A stretch of DNA of 64,000 nucleotides from Ignavibacteria bacterium (lineage in GTDB: Bacteria > Bacteroidota > Ignavibacteria > Tepidaquicellales > Tepidaquicellaceae): contig JADJAH010000001.1 in assembly GCA_016704345.1 (NCBI GenBank), forward strand, positions 1 to 64,000. The letters are read 5' to 3'. Shown in pieces: positions 30,541 to 40,376 of the stretch. Numbering within the stretch: the first letter of the stretch is position 1; each line of letters starts with the position of its first letter. The notes beneath the pieces are model-generated. The model searched no databases and was not told the origin of the DNA. It saw only the letters and a list, made by a program, of their open reading frames with translations. The translations under genes were made by a program, and so were the position numbers.

Positions 30541-30583
30541 CCGCCTGCAGAGATTGTACTTTATTTACCGACTGCGGGCAGGC
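30541..30583 (+). repeat. GCAGG-ACTGCGGGCAGGC dispersed repeat, copy 3 (partial)
   Basis: CCGCCTGCAGAGATTGTACT, then TTTATTTACCGACTGCGGGC, matches the second half of 12247-12301 and 27758-27814. It lies just downstream of the pentapeptide gene at 30637. Confidence 0.65.
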
Positions 30584-30636
30584 AAAAACTTATCCTCACA
30601 AACATGGCTCATTCAACTGATAAAGATACTTTTTAT

Positions 30637-30879
30637 CTACGCCTGCAACTTTTCGTACGCTTCAAACATATCTAAAACTAAAATCCCTTCGATCTTCATT
30701 CCTGAAAGATTGCAGTCTGATATTTCTACATTCACCATATTCACATTGCTGATCTTTGCGTTCTGGAAACTGACATCAGAGAATGTGCTGTTTTTCAGGT
30801 TGACATTATTGAATGTTGTCCCTTCCAAATTCACATCGTCAAACTTTGAAGATGGTATTGACTTCTCTATAATTTCCAT
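30637..30879 (-). CDS. Pentapeptide-repeat protein, copy 2
   Basis: This 80-residue protein starts MEIIEKSIPSSKFDDVNLEG and continues with the same repeats as the copy at 27209-27487 (TFNNVNLKNSTFSDVSF, NAKISNVNMVNVEIS, DCNLSGMKIEG). It has a helical tail DMFEAYEKLQA. The frame and start are intact, so it is the reference for judging the altered copy 1. The upstream ~200 bases are part of the near-identical block 30815-31074, implying recent duplication or gene conversion. Function is unknown. Confidence 0.65.
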   Translation of the reverse strand: MEIIEKSIPSSKFDDVNLEGTTFNNVNLKNSTFSDVSFQNAKISNVNMVNVEISDCNLSGMKIEGILVLDMFEAYEKLQA

Positions 30880-31074
30880 TTGAATTTAATAGTTGATTTA
30901 TGATGGAATTCAAGCTAACAAAATTATCTCATTATTGAAATGAACCGGATCACACTTGTTGATCATGCCTCATTGCAGATCAAATTGCTTATTGAGAACT
31001 TGGACTATTTGCTTCAATGCACTCACATTCTTGAGTACGTTTACTCACAAAGAAAGCGTACACAGGCTCATTCA
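30815..31074. repeat. Segmental duplication, copy B
   Basis: This is the partner of 27390-27648, in the same orientation about 3.4 kb away. It lies directly upstream of the large gene at 31167. Recombination between the copies would delete the DUF502 gene, the FGE remnant and the BASS-like gene. Confidence 0.85.
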
Positions 31075-31166
31075 TTATTCCGAACTTCGTAGCTAATTTT
31101 GTAAATAGCAATTCAGCCCTTTGTCTTTCAAAGGGGTGTAACGAAATCAAAAAGAGGAATAAGGAA

Positions 31167-33393
31167 ATGAAAACAAGGCAAAGCAAGATAGCCTTTCCGG
31201 TGAAGTTTGAAAGCAAGCCGGACACGCCGATTCAGCTAAAGGCGTTTCTCTTCTCACGGAGAGGAAAACTGCTGGAAACAGCAAGTGTTACAAACGATCA
31301 GGTTGCATTCAAGACTCAGGCTGCAAGCCCTCAGGAATTCAGAGTGCTGTTTGCACCGTCAAGAGAAGGAATTGACGGCATCGAGTCAGCTGATGAACTT
31401 ATCGAAAGATTCAAGGCATACGAACCTGTAATTAATCTGACTGCCAAAGGTAATTTCGAAATTCTCCCAATACCCGGCTACTACTTCAAATGGTGGATCT
31501 TCAGAAGATGCAGAGTAAGAGGAAGAGTCACAAAAAAATTCAAGATACATGATCTCTGGGAAGACAAAGGACTTTGCAGAGTAAGAGTTCATATCTGTGA
31601 AGTTGACAGGATACGTTTGCTGCTAGAAAGAATTCCCGACAGGATCATCAAGATCATTCCTGACATCATCTTCAATCCAGAGCTGCCATTCCCGATTCCT
31701 GATCCAGAACCCGATCCGGGTCCGTTTCCGGGACCATTTCCCGGCCCCGATCCGAGACCGAATTTCTCAGGCTCATTCAGAAGCAAGAGCATACTCGAAT
31801 CTCCTGAGAGAAGATCTTCAATAGGCATGGAGAAGAGATCGCTGAGCGGTGAAGCAATGGCTTCGGTGAAGACAATAATGGCAAAGGAAGAGATCACATC
31901 AATGCTGATGACAAAAGACATCGGCGCAATTAAGAATGTAATCTCAAACTACTTCGACATTTTTCATCCGATCTTTTGCCATATCTCCTGGCTATGGCCT
32001 TACTTCTACAGATGCGATGAGCTGAAAGTTGTCTACACAGATAACGACGGCAACTTTGAAACCGACATCTACTACAACATCTTCGGCGATCATCCGGATC
32101 TTTACTTCTGGGTTGAAGCTCTGGTGAATGGAGTATGGACAACTGTTTACAAACCGGGCAGAGCTTGCAATACTTACTGGAATTATGTCTGCGGAAGTTT
32201 TGTAAACATCAGAGTTACCGATCCCCGCGTAGTATGGGAATGCGGCGAAGTACTTCCCGGACAAATTGTTTGGGTGAAGACAATCGGCCACGGGACAAGC
32301 GTTGCGCACATTCAGCAAGACAACTCTACAGGCAATCTTATACAGGGCGTTTCAATGAACAGAATCGGATTGAGTGATAAGTTCGAATCAGTAGGCAACT
32401 TCAGAAGGCCGTTCGGAAAGAATCTGTATTTCATCGTTCAGTTCAGCAGCGGCTTGCCAACCAACGGTTACAAATATTACAGATGGTCATACAGAAAGAC
32501 TCGTAATGCGGATCTCTCGCCTGCTTCCGGTTCATGGAAAGTAGTGAATAATCCTATTTACAAGTCATACACATATGAGTACATAGGCGGCGACGGTAAT
32601 CTTCACTTTGATGCGAAGGCCTTTAAGCTCGGGCCGGGAGATGTCGGCTCAGGAAAAGATCTGTATCTCATACCGCCTGACTCGCCTTACGAGAGTCCCG
32701 TAAATGCTGTAGAATCAAATGCCCACTGGGATCAGGAACACTATCAGCGTTTCATTCGATTCAACACTCGACGGAGACGGACTCTATGAATTCAAGCTTG
32801 AGTTGTTCAACAATTCAGGAAACAAAGTCGTGAATATTCCAAATGCAATGTTCCAGATCCTCATTACAATTCATTCTATCCGTCAGTCAATGCACCGGCA
32901 GATTACCTTGTGAATGGTGGAGGTGGAAATTGTGATGCATTCACTATGAATGTACGGATCGATAACAGCGCATGTCAGGCGGAGATATACAAGATGAAAG
33001 TTGACGGTGTGGAAACAAATCCTACTTGCTGCGGATTCGTAAAGTATGGTCCTGGGATCAGTTCTCGAGCTGGCATTCAGGGCTTATCATCCAAACAACT
33101 TTGCCGACTTCAGCTTCACGGTTCAGAAAGGTACTTGCAGTGATCCTGTTCAGACGGGCGCCACAAATGCAAGCGGAATGGTAATAGCCGGAGCAAACGG
33201 ATATGCAAGAAACTTCGCGAGCATCTACACAAAGTCACTTACATTCGCTGACCTGCTTGGCATTTGCACATCCGAAGGCAAAGCGGCATTCGCAGAGTAT
33301 CTGTATCTCAATGCACTTTCAACCGACGGCAATAGTGAACTGAATGCTTTCGATGCCTCGGCATTGGCGGCATTTGCACTTGAACCGATGTAG
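31167..33393 (+). CDS. Large unrecognised protein with Pro/Asp-rich hinge (C-terminus frameshifted)
   Basis: An uninterrupted 540-residue frame (31167-32789) continues across at least two further shifts to a stop at 33393, about 740 residues in all. I do not know the family. The N-terminus has no signal peptide. Features include YYFKWWIFRRCRVRGRVTKK (aromatic/basic), LCRVRVHICEVDRIRLLLER, then a PDPEPDPGPFPGPFPGPDP hinge (about residues 175-195). A Cys/Trp/Tyr-rich section follows (CHISWLWPYFYRCDELKVVY). The C-terminal part after the breaks (GGGGNCDAFTMNVRIDNSAC, then AFRAYHPNNFADFSFTVQKG) looks beta-sandwich-like. I recall similar long proteins in related bacteria. The role is unknown. A strong terminator lies at 33618-33671. 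Confidence 0.65.
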
Positions 33394-33423
33394 TCTTTCT
33401 TGTTGTGGCGTCATGACTTTCGA

Positions 33424-33551
33424 GGCTTTCTCAGAACCTGTCGTCCCCCAGTATTTCTATCGGGGACCCATTTGGAATCGTCGATTTTCAGAGTGGATTC
33501 CTGCCAGGAACACGCAGGAATGACAAGATAAATTGGTTTTGAGACAGCCTC
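33424..33551 (-). repeat. 128-bp dispersed repeat, copy A
   Basis: This segment is the reverse complement of 58885-59012, with the same length and a shared core GGATTCCTGCCAGGAACACG plus TGTCGTCCCC and TTGGTTTTGAGACA(G/A)CCTC. The outer end GAGGCTGTCTCAAAACC resembles the terminal GAGGCTGTCCCAAAAGTC of the IS at 6472, so it may be a remnant or non-autonomous relative. Confidence 0.8.
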
Positions 33552-33617
33552 TTTCGTCTTGGCGAATGTAAATTCGTGTCGCGACGGAAGTCCCGACACA
33601 ACTGAAAATAAAAATAT

Positions 33618-33671
33618 ATCCCCGGCTTGTGACAATCTCTTTTTTCTTGAAAAATAGCCGGGGATTTTTTT
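33618..33671 (+). terminator. Strong terminator after the 31167 gene
   Basis: ATCCCCGGCT (33618-33627) pairs perfectly with AGCCGGGGAT (33656-33665), followed by a run of seven T. The loop is about 28 bases and contains its own T/A-rich stretch. Confidence 0.8.
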
Positions 33672-34058
33672 CGTCCACTCACTGAATTAAGTACTTCTAC
33701 TTAATAACAAAATGTATCTCTGCTCATTCAGATGGAAAGTAATTCCTGTAATTTTGTTGAATGTGTTTTAAAACTGCGGGGATTGCTCCGGTAGTATTCT
33801 TTGACAATATCGCTTAACTCCTGAGCTAAAATAAAAGAGGGCACATCCTCGCTTCAATCCTCTCTGAGCTTCCGCAATCCTCATCTCCTTTCCGCGGAAC
33901 TTGAGAGGGATTTTTTGATATTCGAATTAAGAATTACGAATTAAGAATTAGAAAACGTGACCATGCCTGATATAGTTTGACCGTTTTCAGGCATGCACAA
34001 TTGAGAAGTTCGGTAATTGTTATGAGTATTTCTGATATAGCGTATTCCCGCAACTGAA
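33672..34058. other. Spacer with GAATTAA heptanucleotide array
   Basis: No gene is supported. Bases 33922-33952 are three to four GAATTA(A/C/G) units of period 7. A short TGCCTGA/TCAGGCA inverted repeat lies near 33963-33998. Confidence 0.5.
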
Positions 34059-35484
34059 TCAACGCGTTGAGTTTATTTCGGAAATCTTACTTAACAGCCA
34101 TTTCCTTTCAAACAGCATAGCGGAGTTGTTTATAAGAAGCTCGATATCCAACAGATGTTCTGCAGTTCTATCAGCAGTATAGTTGAGGAGCTTTGACATC
34201 ACCCTGATAAAGTTCTGCGATCCCACTATATAATTATCAGGAATTTGTTTGATATGTTTCAGTGATTCCGAAAACCTCCTTAAAGCCATTGAGCACTCAT
34301 CAGAATTGCCAAGTTCAAAGTGACATTTTATGAACATGGAGTAATAATCTATTGCATTCATAGAATCAATCCTTTTTGTTTCTGCCAGATGTATTAAAGC
34401 TAAAATAAATTCTCTTTTTGAATTCAATAAACGCCTTGCACATAATAGCTTCATTATCTTTCTTGATTCCGGCAGTAAGTGAGAATATCGTTCCACAAAA
34501 TCCGATGCCCATTCAACTTCATCCAAAGAAAGCGCTATAATGACATAATCACGAAAAATGATTATCCTCATTATGCTCATTCTGAAGATCGTTTATAATT
34601 CCTGCATTTAGCTTTTCCTTCATCATTGAAAACATTTCCCGGTTAACTCCGCTTTGACCTTTATTCTTCATCATAATATAACAGTTAAACATAGTGAAGT
34701 AAACCTCCGACTTAAACCGATCCGAGAATTTTTTGGAGTTTTGTACCAAATGAAAATGAACATCTCTCAATGCCGGGAGGTTAACGGGATCCAATGATAG
34801 ATTGTAAAGCAGGTAGTACATCTTAAGAACCGGATAGAGTTCGGGTGTTGTATCTTTTAAGATTTCAATTGCTCCCCTGAAGTCTATCCTCGATAAAATA
34901 CTTTGGATCGCCAAGTCTCTATCCGGATTCCAAATATGCTTTCTGAATTTGTCTTCTTTGAGCAGCAGCAAAATATCCAGAATAATTTTTGCAGAGTAGA
35001 AATTTGTGATCATATTGTCAACTTCGCTCAGGATCTTTAGATCAAGACCTCTTGCAACCAACTGATACTGAAGAAATGATCTCTTATATACTTCTTCAAA
35101 AAGGCCATGATAATATTTTACTGTATGCGCCCTTGCCAGTTCTTTTTTGAAATACAAATAGTGAGATCGGATCCTCCCGTTGAATTCGTGTAAGAGATTA
35201 CTATCTTTATCAATACCGCTATCTGAAATGATTTTCTTAGACTCCAGAAATTTCTCAAGCAACTTTGTAACTTCCGACAAAGTATTCCATACAGTTCTTT
35301 CGCTAAAGTTCTTTCTCAGATATCCCAGAAAGTCAGGATTATCTTTAAGATTCTCCAATACTTTTTTTGAGATGTGAGATACATTCAAATAAGACAGACT
35401 CAGGAACTCTCTGAATTCACTTTTTTCTATCTCATTTAGTTTACCATACAACTTCTGGAACCGTGTAGTCCTGGTTAAACTCAA
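34059..35484 (-). CDS. Helical ~475-aa family protein (paralogue 2, one frameshift), divergent from porin fragment
   Basis: Two minus-strand frames (34549-35484 and 34059-34580) join at a frame change near 34560 to give about 475 residues. The N-terminus matches the family pattern of paralogue 1: a helix, EFREFLSLSYLNVSHI, then DNPDFLGYLRKNFSE and EVTKLLEKFLESKKI. The rest is Leu/Tyr-rich and helical, as in a TPR-like solenoid. It has no signal peptide or membrane span. The gene is divergent from the truncated porin at 35692. The same arrangement recurs at 36205-38897, so the helical protein and porin seem to form a duplicated unit. A regulatory role for porin expression is only a guess. Confidence 0.7.
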
Positions 35485-35583
35485 TTTTTTTGTAAGTAAG
35501 TAAGCAATTAAAAGTTAAGGATAGTGCATTATATGCAACATAATTCACATCATCAAATAAGTAAGTTGTGCATAACTTAGGTT

Positions 35584-35611
35584 TTGTTTTACTCCATATT
35601 GCTTAGTTTTG
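35584..35611 (+). promoter_or_regulatory. Possible Bacteroidota-type promoter of the porin fragment
   Basis: TTG (35584-35586) and TAGTTTTG (35604-35611) resemble the -33 TTTG / -7 TAnnTTTG pattern. The spacing of 17 bases is a little short. The same TAGTTTTG box occurs at 37619 ahead of the full-length porin. Confidence 0.35.
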
Positions 35612-35691
35612 TAATAAGTTAGATTGCTTATTTCATTAAAATGAAGATGCCAAACAAATGACATTCAACTAATTAACCAAAACAAAAATAC

Positions 35692-36033
35692 CTGAAGACA
35701 TTTTTTCGTTTTTTGATTCTTTCTCTAATGATATCAAGTGTTACATCTGCACAAAATTCAAATTCAACATTTGAAGTCTATGGCCACGTAATGACAGATG
35801 CAGGTTATCAGTTTTTCACAGCAGACCCTAATTGGTTTGATGTGATGAGAACTACTAAGTTGCCATCCGTATTGGGAGAGTTTGAACCGGACGGCAAAAC
35901 ATATTTCAGCGTAAGGCTAACGAGATTCGGTGTAAAGTCGAGCACTCCAACTTCAATTGGCACACTGAAAAAATTTGAATTTGAAAATGCCATTATAGTG
36001 GGGGCAATGCTTAATCAGTATATCGCCTTCTGA
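35692..36033 (+). pseudogene. Truncated DcaP-like porin, 5' part only
   Basis: The frame begins LKTFFRFLILSLMISSVTSA with CTG where ATG is expected (TTG at 35713 is another possibility). It continues NSTFEVYGHVMTDAGYQFF and RFGVKSSTPTSIGTLK, nearly identical to the full porin at 37671-38897. Homology stops after KFEFE, about residue 100 of roughly 410. The last residues (AIIVGAML) resemble a DUF389 motif, hinting at a junction with other sequence. Without the barrel it cannot be functional. It represents a duplicated and deleted copy, still with its divergent helical-family neighbour. Confidence 0.75.
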
Positions 36034-36204
36034 ATTTTGAGGATTGGCTGGATAACAAGCATACTTTTTTTTCACTCTTCTTTTTTTTCGGATTAGCTAT
36101 TTTTTGCTTTGCATACATCAGCTTGATACGGAAGATTCTTTTCTGCCTCAAGTTCAATGAATATTTTTCTAAATGCCCGTCTTTGCCCGTCTGTTTGTAG
36201 TCTA

Positions 36205-37486
36205 TCATGTTTGCAATAATTCTGAGAAACCTCTTATAACTATCTGCATAAGCTTCTGAATATCAGTCGCAGTCCACAGATATCTCTTGAACCTGTTTGT
36301 AAGTTTCAGGCATTCCATAAATTCATTCAGTTCAAATTTTGATATTATCATTATCCTGAAATAATCCGTGGCATATAAATAGTCACTCATTTTTACTTTT
36401 TCAATATGACTGATTGACGAAACAAAATCTCGCTTCTTCAGACATATCATTGCCCTGACAACATTTTCTTCATTTTCTCTTTGCCCGGTTGGGAGCAGGA
36501 TTGAGTAATTCTCAATAAACTCACTTGCCCATTTCAACTCATTTACCCACAATGCTATAATAACATAATCCCTGAAATGACTGCGATCCAGGTTTCCGCG
36601 CTGAAGGTCTCCGGTGATTCCTTCGCTGATCTTTTTCTGAGTAATTCAAACAAGTGTTTGTCAATGCGCTCATGCCCTGTGTTCCTCATGTGAATCAGAT
36701 AGTTTATGAGCATAAAATACATCCTGCCTTTGAAATCTAATGTGAACGAATCCATATTCTTATAAAAATACTTACGAACATTCTCAAAGCGCGAGAAACT
36801 AAACGGCTGGAATGAAGATTCCGAGTCTTGTGAGCCATGTTTAACAATGGATAGAAATGGGGGGCTATCGTTTTAGTCAGTCGAACGATTTTCTCGAAGT
36901 CTATATTGATATTTAGAGCTTTGAACAATTCAACCCGCAGATCTTTGGAAGTTGCTTTTACACTTTCATACTCCAGTTGCAGCATCAGAGATTCAAAGGC
37001 AAACTTTAATTGTGTGAATTTCATATCTTGAGTTCAGAATACTTCTGAGTTTTTTTTGTCTCGCCTGTACCGCTTAAGAGTTCATGATATTTCCACTGCA
37101 AATCAAGGGACCTGGTCAGAATTTCTTCATCAGGGTTGCTGTTTGTCAGACTATTGATTTCGTTTTCATAAAACGCTATTGAAAGATTCGTCAAACCTCT
37201 TTTGCCAAACTCTTCTGCCAGAAACTCATTTCTATTGTTATTGTTCTTCAGCAATCTCTTTGCCGCAAGAAAATCTTCTAAAGACAAGGTCAGTTCAGAA
37301 TAAGAATTCCATTGGCTCCGTTTGTTGAAATTTTCATTCATGAAGTTCTCGAAATCTTCATTCTTCACGAAAGCATCTATGATCTTATTGGAGATCCGCG
37401 GCTTTCTCCCGATTGGCGCCTTGAGATAGTTGCCAAATTCTTTTCTCCGAATCTGACAATGTTCGTATCATTTGCTTAAATTTCAT
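36205..37486 (-). CDS. Helical ~420-aa family protein (paralogue 3, heavily frameshifted), divergent from porin
   Basis: ATG 37486 starts MKFKQMIRTLSDSEK. The frame then changes to EFGNYLKAPIGRKPRISNK and continues NEDFENFMNENFNKRSQW with LTLSLEDFLAAKRLL, the family pattern. At least four single-base shifts join the frames down to the stop at 36205. The C-terminal piece (WASEFIENYSILLPTGQREN) matches WASDFVERYSHLLPESRK of paralogue 2. It is divergent from the intact porin at 37671. The large number of breaks could be decay or read errors. The neighbouring porin and glutaminase genes are clean, which slightly favours decay here. Confidence 0.6.
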
Positions 37487-37595
37487 CTTGTCCTATTCTT
37501 TAATTTGTAAGTAAGTTACATCATATAAAATAAAGAACTATACCATAAATCATACTCTTTGGTCATACCTTAAGTAAGTCTCACGTTTAATGTAA

Positions 37596-37626
37596 TTGTC
37601 AATCAGAAAGAATTTGTATAGTTTTG
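37596..37626 (+). promoter_or_regulatory. Bacteroidota-type promoter of the porin-glutaminase operon
   Basis: TTG at 37596-37598 and TAGTTTTG at 37619-37626, separated by 20 bases, match the TTTG-N19-TAnnTTTG pattern used by the primary sigma factor of Bacteroidota. The start at 37671 lies 45 bases downstream. Confidence 0.5.
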
Positions 37627-37670
37627 TTTAACTTAATTCACTCTTGAACTTATTGCAGGCAACAAAAAAA

Positions 37671-38897
37671 ATGAATGTTCAAAAACTAAAACCCAAGACC
37701 AAAATGAAACTAAAACTACTCGTGTTATTTCTGCTTAGTGTACCGGTTTTGAATCTCCAAGCTCAAAAATCCAATTCCACTTTTGAAGTCTATGGCCACG
37801 TAATGACAGATGCAGGTTATCAGTTTTTCACGGCTGATCCGAACTGGTTTGATGTAATGCGCCCTACAAGACTTCCTTCATTTCAGGGAGAGTATGAACC
37901 GGACGGGAAAACTTATTTCAGTGTTAGGCAAACAAGATTCGGTGTAAAGTCGAGCACTCCAACTTCAATTGGCACACTGAAAACACAGTTTGAATTTGAA
38001 ATGTTTGGTACGGGCGTAGACGCAGGACAGACAACATTCAGACTAAGACATGCATACGGAGAGATCGGCAAGTTCGGTGCAGGACAATACTGGAGCCCGT
38101 TCATGGATGTTGATGTATTTCCGAACACTCTTGAATACTGGGGACCTACAGGCATGGTGTTCTTCAGAAATATTCAGGTAAGATATATGCCGATTCAGGG
38201 TGATACACGTTTGACATTCGCTCTTGAAAGACCTGGAGCAAGCGGCGACGGAGGTGTTTATTCTGATAGAATTGAACTTCAGGGTGTAAGATCTCAGTTT
38301 TATCTCCCTGACTTATCAGCAGAATACAGATATGCAGACAAGTTCGGATATGTTGAACTTGCGGGAATAGTACGAAGCATCAAATGGAGAGACACAAATG
38401 AAGATACTCTTTCACTTGATGGCAGCGCATTGGGATGGGGTATAAACCTTAGCTCAAATCTTAACATAACAAAGAATGATGTTCTCAGACTTCAGGGCGT
38501 TTATGGAGAAGGCATTCAGAACTATATGAATGATGCACCGGCTGATATCGGAATTCAGTCAAATGCCGGAAGCCCCAACAGGCCGGTTAAAGGTGTAGCT
38601 CTCCCAATCTATGGAGTTGTTGCATTCCTTGATCATACCTGGAGCAAGTATTTTACCAGTTCACTCGGATATTCACTTGTTGATATAGACAATTCAGACG
38701 GACAAGCCGGAACTGCATTCAAGAAAGGTCAGTATGCAGCAGTCAATCTTCTGTACTATCCGATAAAGAATGTTATGGCAGGTGTTGAATATCAATGGAT
38801 ACAAAGAGATAATCTGAACGGATTCAAATCAAAGGACATGAAAGTTCAGTTCTCCTTCAAGTACAATTTCTCCAAGACTTTTGATTTCTCAATGTAA
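37671..38897 (+). CDS. DcaP-like outer-membrane porin
   Basis: This roughly 400-residue outer-membrane protein starts at ATG 37671. ATG 37704, giving MKLKLLVLFLLSVPVLNLQA, is an equally good signal peptide start. The mature part opens STFEVYGHVMTDAGYQFFTA with the family blocks PNWFDVMRPTRLPSF, GKTYFSVRQTRFGVKSSTP, FRLRHAYGEIGKFGAGQYW and MDVDVFPNTLEYWGPTGMVF. Alternating aromatic strands run to the last strand VQFSFKYNFSKTFDFSM. DcaP proteins form trimeric channels for small organic acids or peptides. Here the gene is followed after 29 bases by a secreted glutaminase, suggesting entry of glutamine or its products. A truncated copy precedes it and a 3' remnant follows. Confidence 0.82.
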   Translation: MNVQKLKPKTKMKLKLLVLFLLSVPVLNLQAQKSNSTFEVYGHVMTDAGYQFFTADPNWFDVMRPTRLPSFQGEYEPDGKTYFSVRQTRFGVKSSTPTSIGTLKTQFEFEMFGTGVDAGQTTFRLRHAYGEIGKFGAGQYWSPFMDVDVFPNTLEYWGPTGMVFFRNIQVRYMPIQGDTRLTFALERPGASGDGGVYSDRIELQGVRSQFYLPDLSAEYRYADKFGYVELAGIVRSIKWRDTNEDTLSLDGSALGWGINLSSNLNITKNDVLRLQGVYGEGIQNYMNDAPADIGIQSNAGSPNRPVKGVALPIYGVVAFLDHTWSKYFTSSLGYSLVDIDNSDGQAGTAFKKGQYAAVNLLYYPIKNVMAGVEYQWIQRDNLNGFKSKDMKVQFSFKYNFSKTFDFSM

Positions 38898-38926
38898 AAA
38901 GAATTCTAATTTAACATTACACTATA

Positions 38927-39961
38927 ATGAAAAATCTATTTTCAACAAAGCAACTCAGAGTCATTCTTGCAGTATTTGCAATTGCTGTCTTTGCAGCAAA
39001 TGTTTCATTTGCACAGGAACTGACCAAAGCAAACATTGAAGCGGCAATTAATGAAGCTTATGAAAAATTTAAAAATGTAAGTGAAGGAAAGAATGCAGAC
39101 TATATTCCGGCGCTTGCTGAAGTCAATTCAAATATCTTCGGTATTGCTCTGGTAACAGTTGACGGGCAGGTTTATGAAAAGGGCGACATCAATGACAAGG
39201 TTTCAATACAGTCAATATCCAAAGTCTTCACCATGGCTATGGTAATTGATGATCTGGGACCGCAGGCAATAATGGACAAAGTTGGAGTTGATGCAACAGG
39301 TCAGGTGTTCAATTCAATAACGGCAATTGAGCAGTACAGAGGAAAAGAAATGAATCCTTGTGTAAACCCCGGAGCAATTGCAACAACAAGTCTTGTCAAG
39401 GGAAGTAACTATGATGAGAAATGGAACAACATCATGACTGCTTTTGATGGTTTCGCAGGAACAAAACTTGAAGTCAATCAGCCGGTTTATGTGAGTGAAG
39501 CTGAAACAAATCAGAGGAATCAGGCAATTGCTCATTTGCTTTTTGCATATGAGAGAATGTATTTTGATCCTGTACAGTCAACCGACATCTACACCAAACA
39601 ATGTGCCATCAATGTTAATGCCAAAGACCTCAGCATGATGGCTTCAACGCTTGCAAACGGCGGTGTGAATCCTGTAACGAAAAAGTCAATTGTATCGGCT
39701 GAAACGGTTGAGCACGTACTTCCGGTTATGGTAACAGCCGGACTTTATGACGATTCGGGTATCTGGGTTTACAAGACCGGACTTCCCGGAAAGAGCGGAG
39801 TTGGCGGAGGCATCATTGCAGTAGCACCGGGCAAATGCGGAATTGCAGTAATTTCCCCACCGCTGGATGCAGCCGGTAACAGTGTAAAAGCGCAATATGT
39901 AATTCAATATCTTTCAGAGAAACTTGGATTGAATATGTACTCGATTCAGCCCAAGAAGTAA
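38927..39961 (+). CDS. glsA: Periplasmic glutaminase A
   Basis: This 344-residue enzyme hydrolyses glutamine to glutamate and ammonia. It has a clear signal peptide (hydrophobic core VILAVFAIAVFAANVSFAQ, cleavage after AQ), so it works in the periplasm or is secreted, unlike the usual cytoplasmic form. Catalytic motif SISKVF provides the S96-x-x-K99 dyad of the beta-lactamase-like fold. Other family blocks are MNPCVNPGAIATTSLVKG, NQAIAHLLFAY, YTKQCAINVNAKDLSMMAS, LANGGVNPVT and LPGKSGVGGGIIAVAPGKCG. The porin just upstream suggests a glutamine-scavenging operon. A terminator lies at 39974-40004. Confidence 0.93.
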   Translation: MKNLFSTKQLRVILAVFAIAVFAANVSFAQELTKANIEAAINEAYEKFKNVSEGKNADYIPALAEVNSNIFGIALVTVDGQVYEKGDINDKVSIQSISKVFTMAMVIDDLGPQAIMDKVGVDATGQVFNSITAIEQYRGKEMNPCVNPGAIATTSLVKGSNYDEKWNNIMTAFDGFAGTKLEVNQPVYVSEAETNQRNQAIAHLLFAYERMYFDPVQSTDIYTKQCAINVNAKDLSMMASTLANGGVNPVTKKSIVSAETVEHVLPVMVTAGLYDDSGIWVYKTGLPGKSGVGGGIIAVAPGKCGIAVISPPLDAAGNSVKAQYVIQYLSEKLGLNMYSIQPKK

Positions 39962-39973
39962 ACTGGACTAACG

Positions 39974-40004
39974 GAAAAGCCGGTGATTGGTTCGCCGGCT
40001 TTTT
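39974..40004 (+). terminator. Terminator after glutaminase
   Basis: AAAGCCGG pairs with CCGGCTTTTT with a 13-base loop, closing the porin-glutaminase operon. Confidence 0.85.
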
Positions 40005-40215
40005 ATTAACCTGTTCACAGAGTCTGCAAACATCGCTTGAGGGTTCTTCGTGCATGATTTATATTTGAGGCTGATACTTGATTGCAAAAACAAAATTTCC
40101 CTTTATTTTTCTCTTCGAGACATTATCATAATGCTCAAACGCCCAAAGATTTCTCTCAGACTTTTAGACGAATACAGAAAACAATGGCTGTTCCGGATTA
40201 TTGATTTTGCTAGCA

Positions 40216-40326
40216 GTAGTCGAATATATATGGCTGCAAAGGAATAACAAGAATGGATTCAAGTATAAGGATTTGAGAGTGCAATTCTCGTTCAAGTACA
40301 ATTTTTCTAAAGTCATTCAAGTGTGA
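40216..40326 (+). pseudogene. 3' remnant of a DcaP-like porin
   Basis: The frame VVEYIWLQRNNKNGFKYKDL then RVQFSFKYNFSKVIQV and stop is homologous to the last ~35 residues of the porin at 37671 (VEYQWIQRDNLNGFKSKDMK, VQFSFKYNFSK). Upstream sequence is not porin-like. With the 5'-only copy at 35692 it brackets the intact porin and glutaminase. This is as if a tandem array had been rearranged. Confidence 0.75.
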
Positions 40327-40376
40327 CAGTTTGTAAAGCATAAATGTGATAATTTCAAAACCAAACCCAACAATTT

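Noticed and set aside
27563..31225. Frames ending FFVSKRTQECECIEANSP in two places, looking like a conserved peptide
   Set aside because: Both are readings of the duplicated non-coding block, have different N-termini and lack ribosome-binding sites.
35980..36033. DUF389-like tail (AIIVGAML) fused to the porin fragment as a new gene
   Set aside because: The match is only eight residues, so it is noted as a possible junction remnant and not as a gene.
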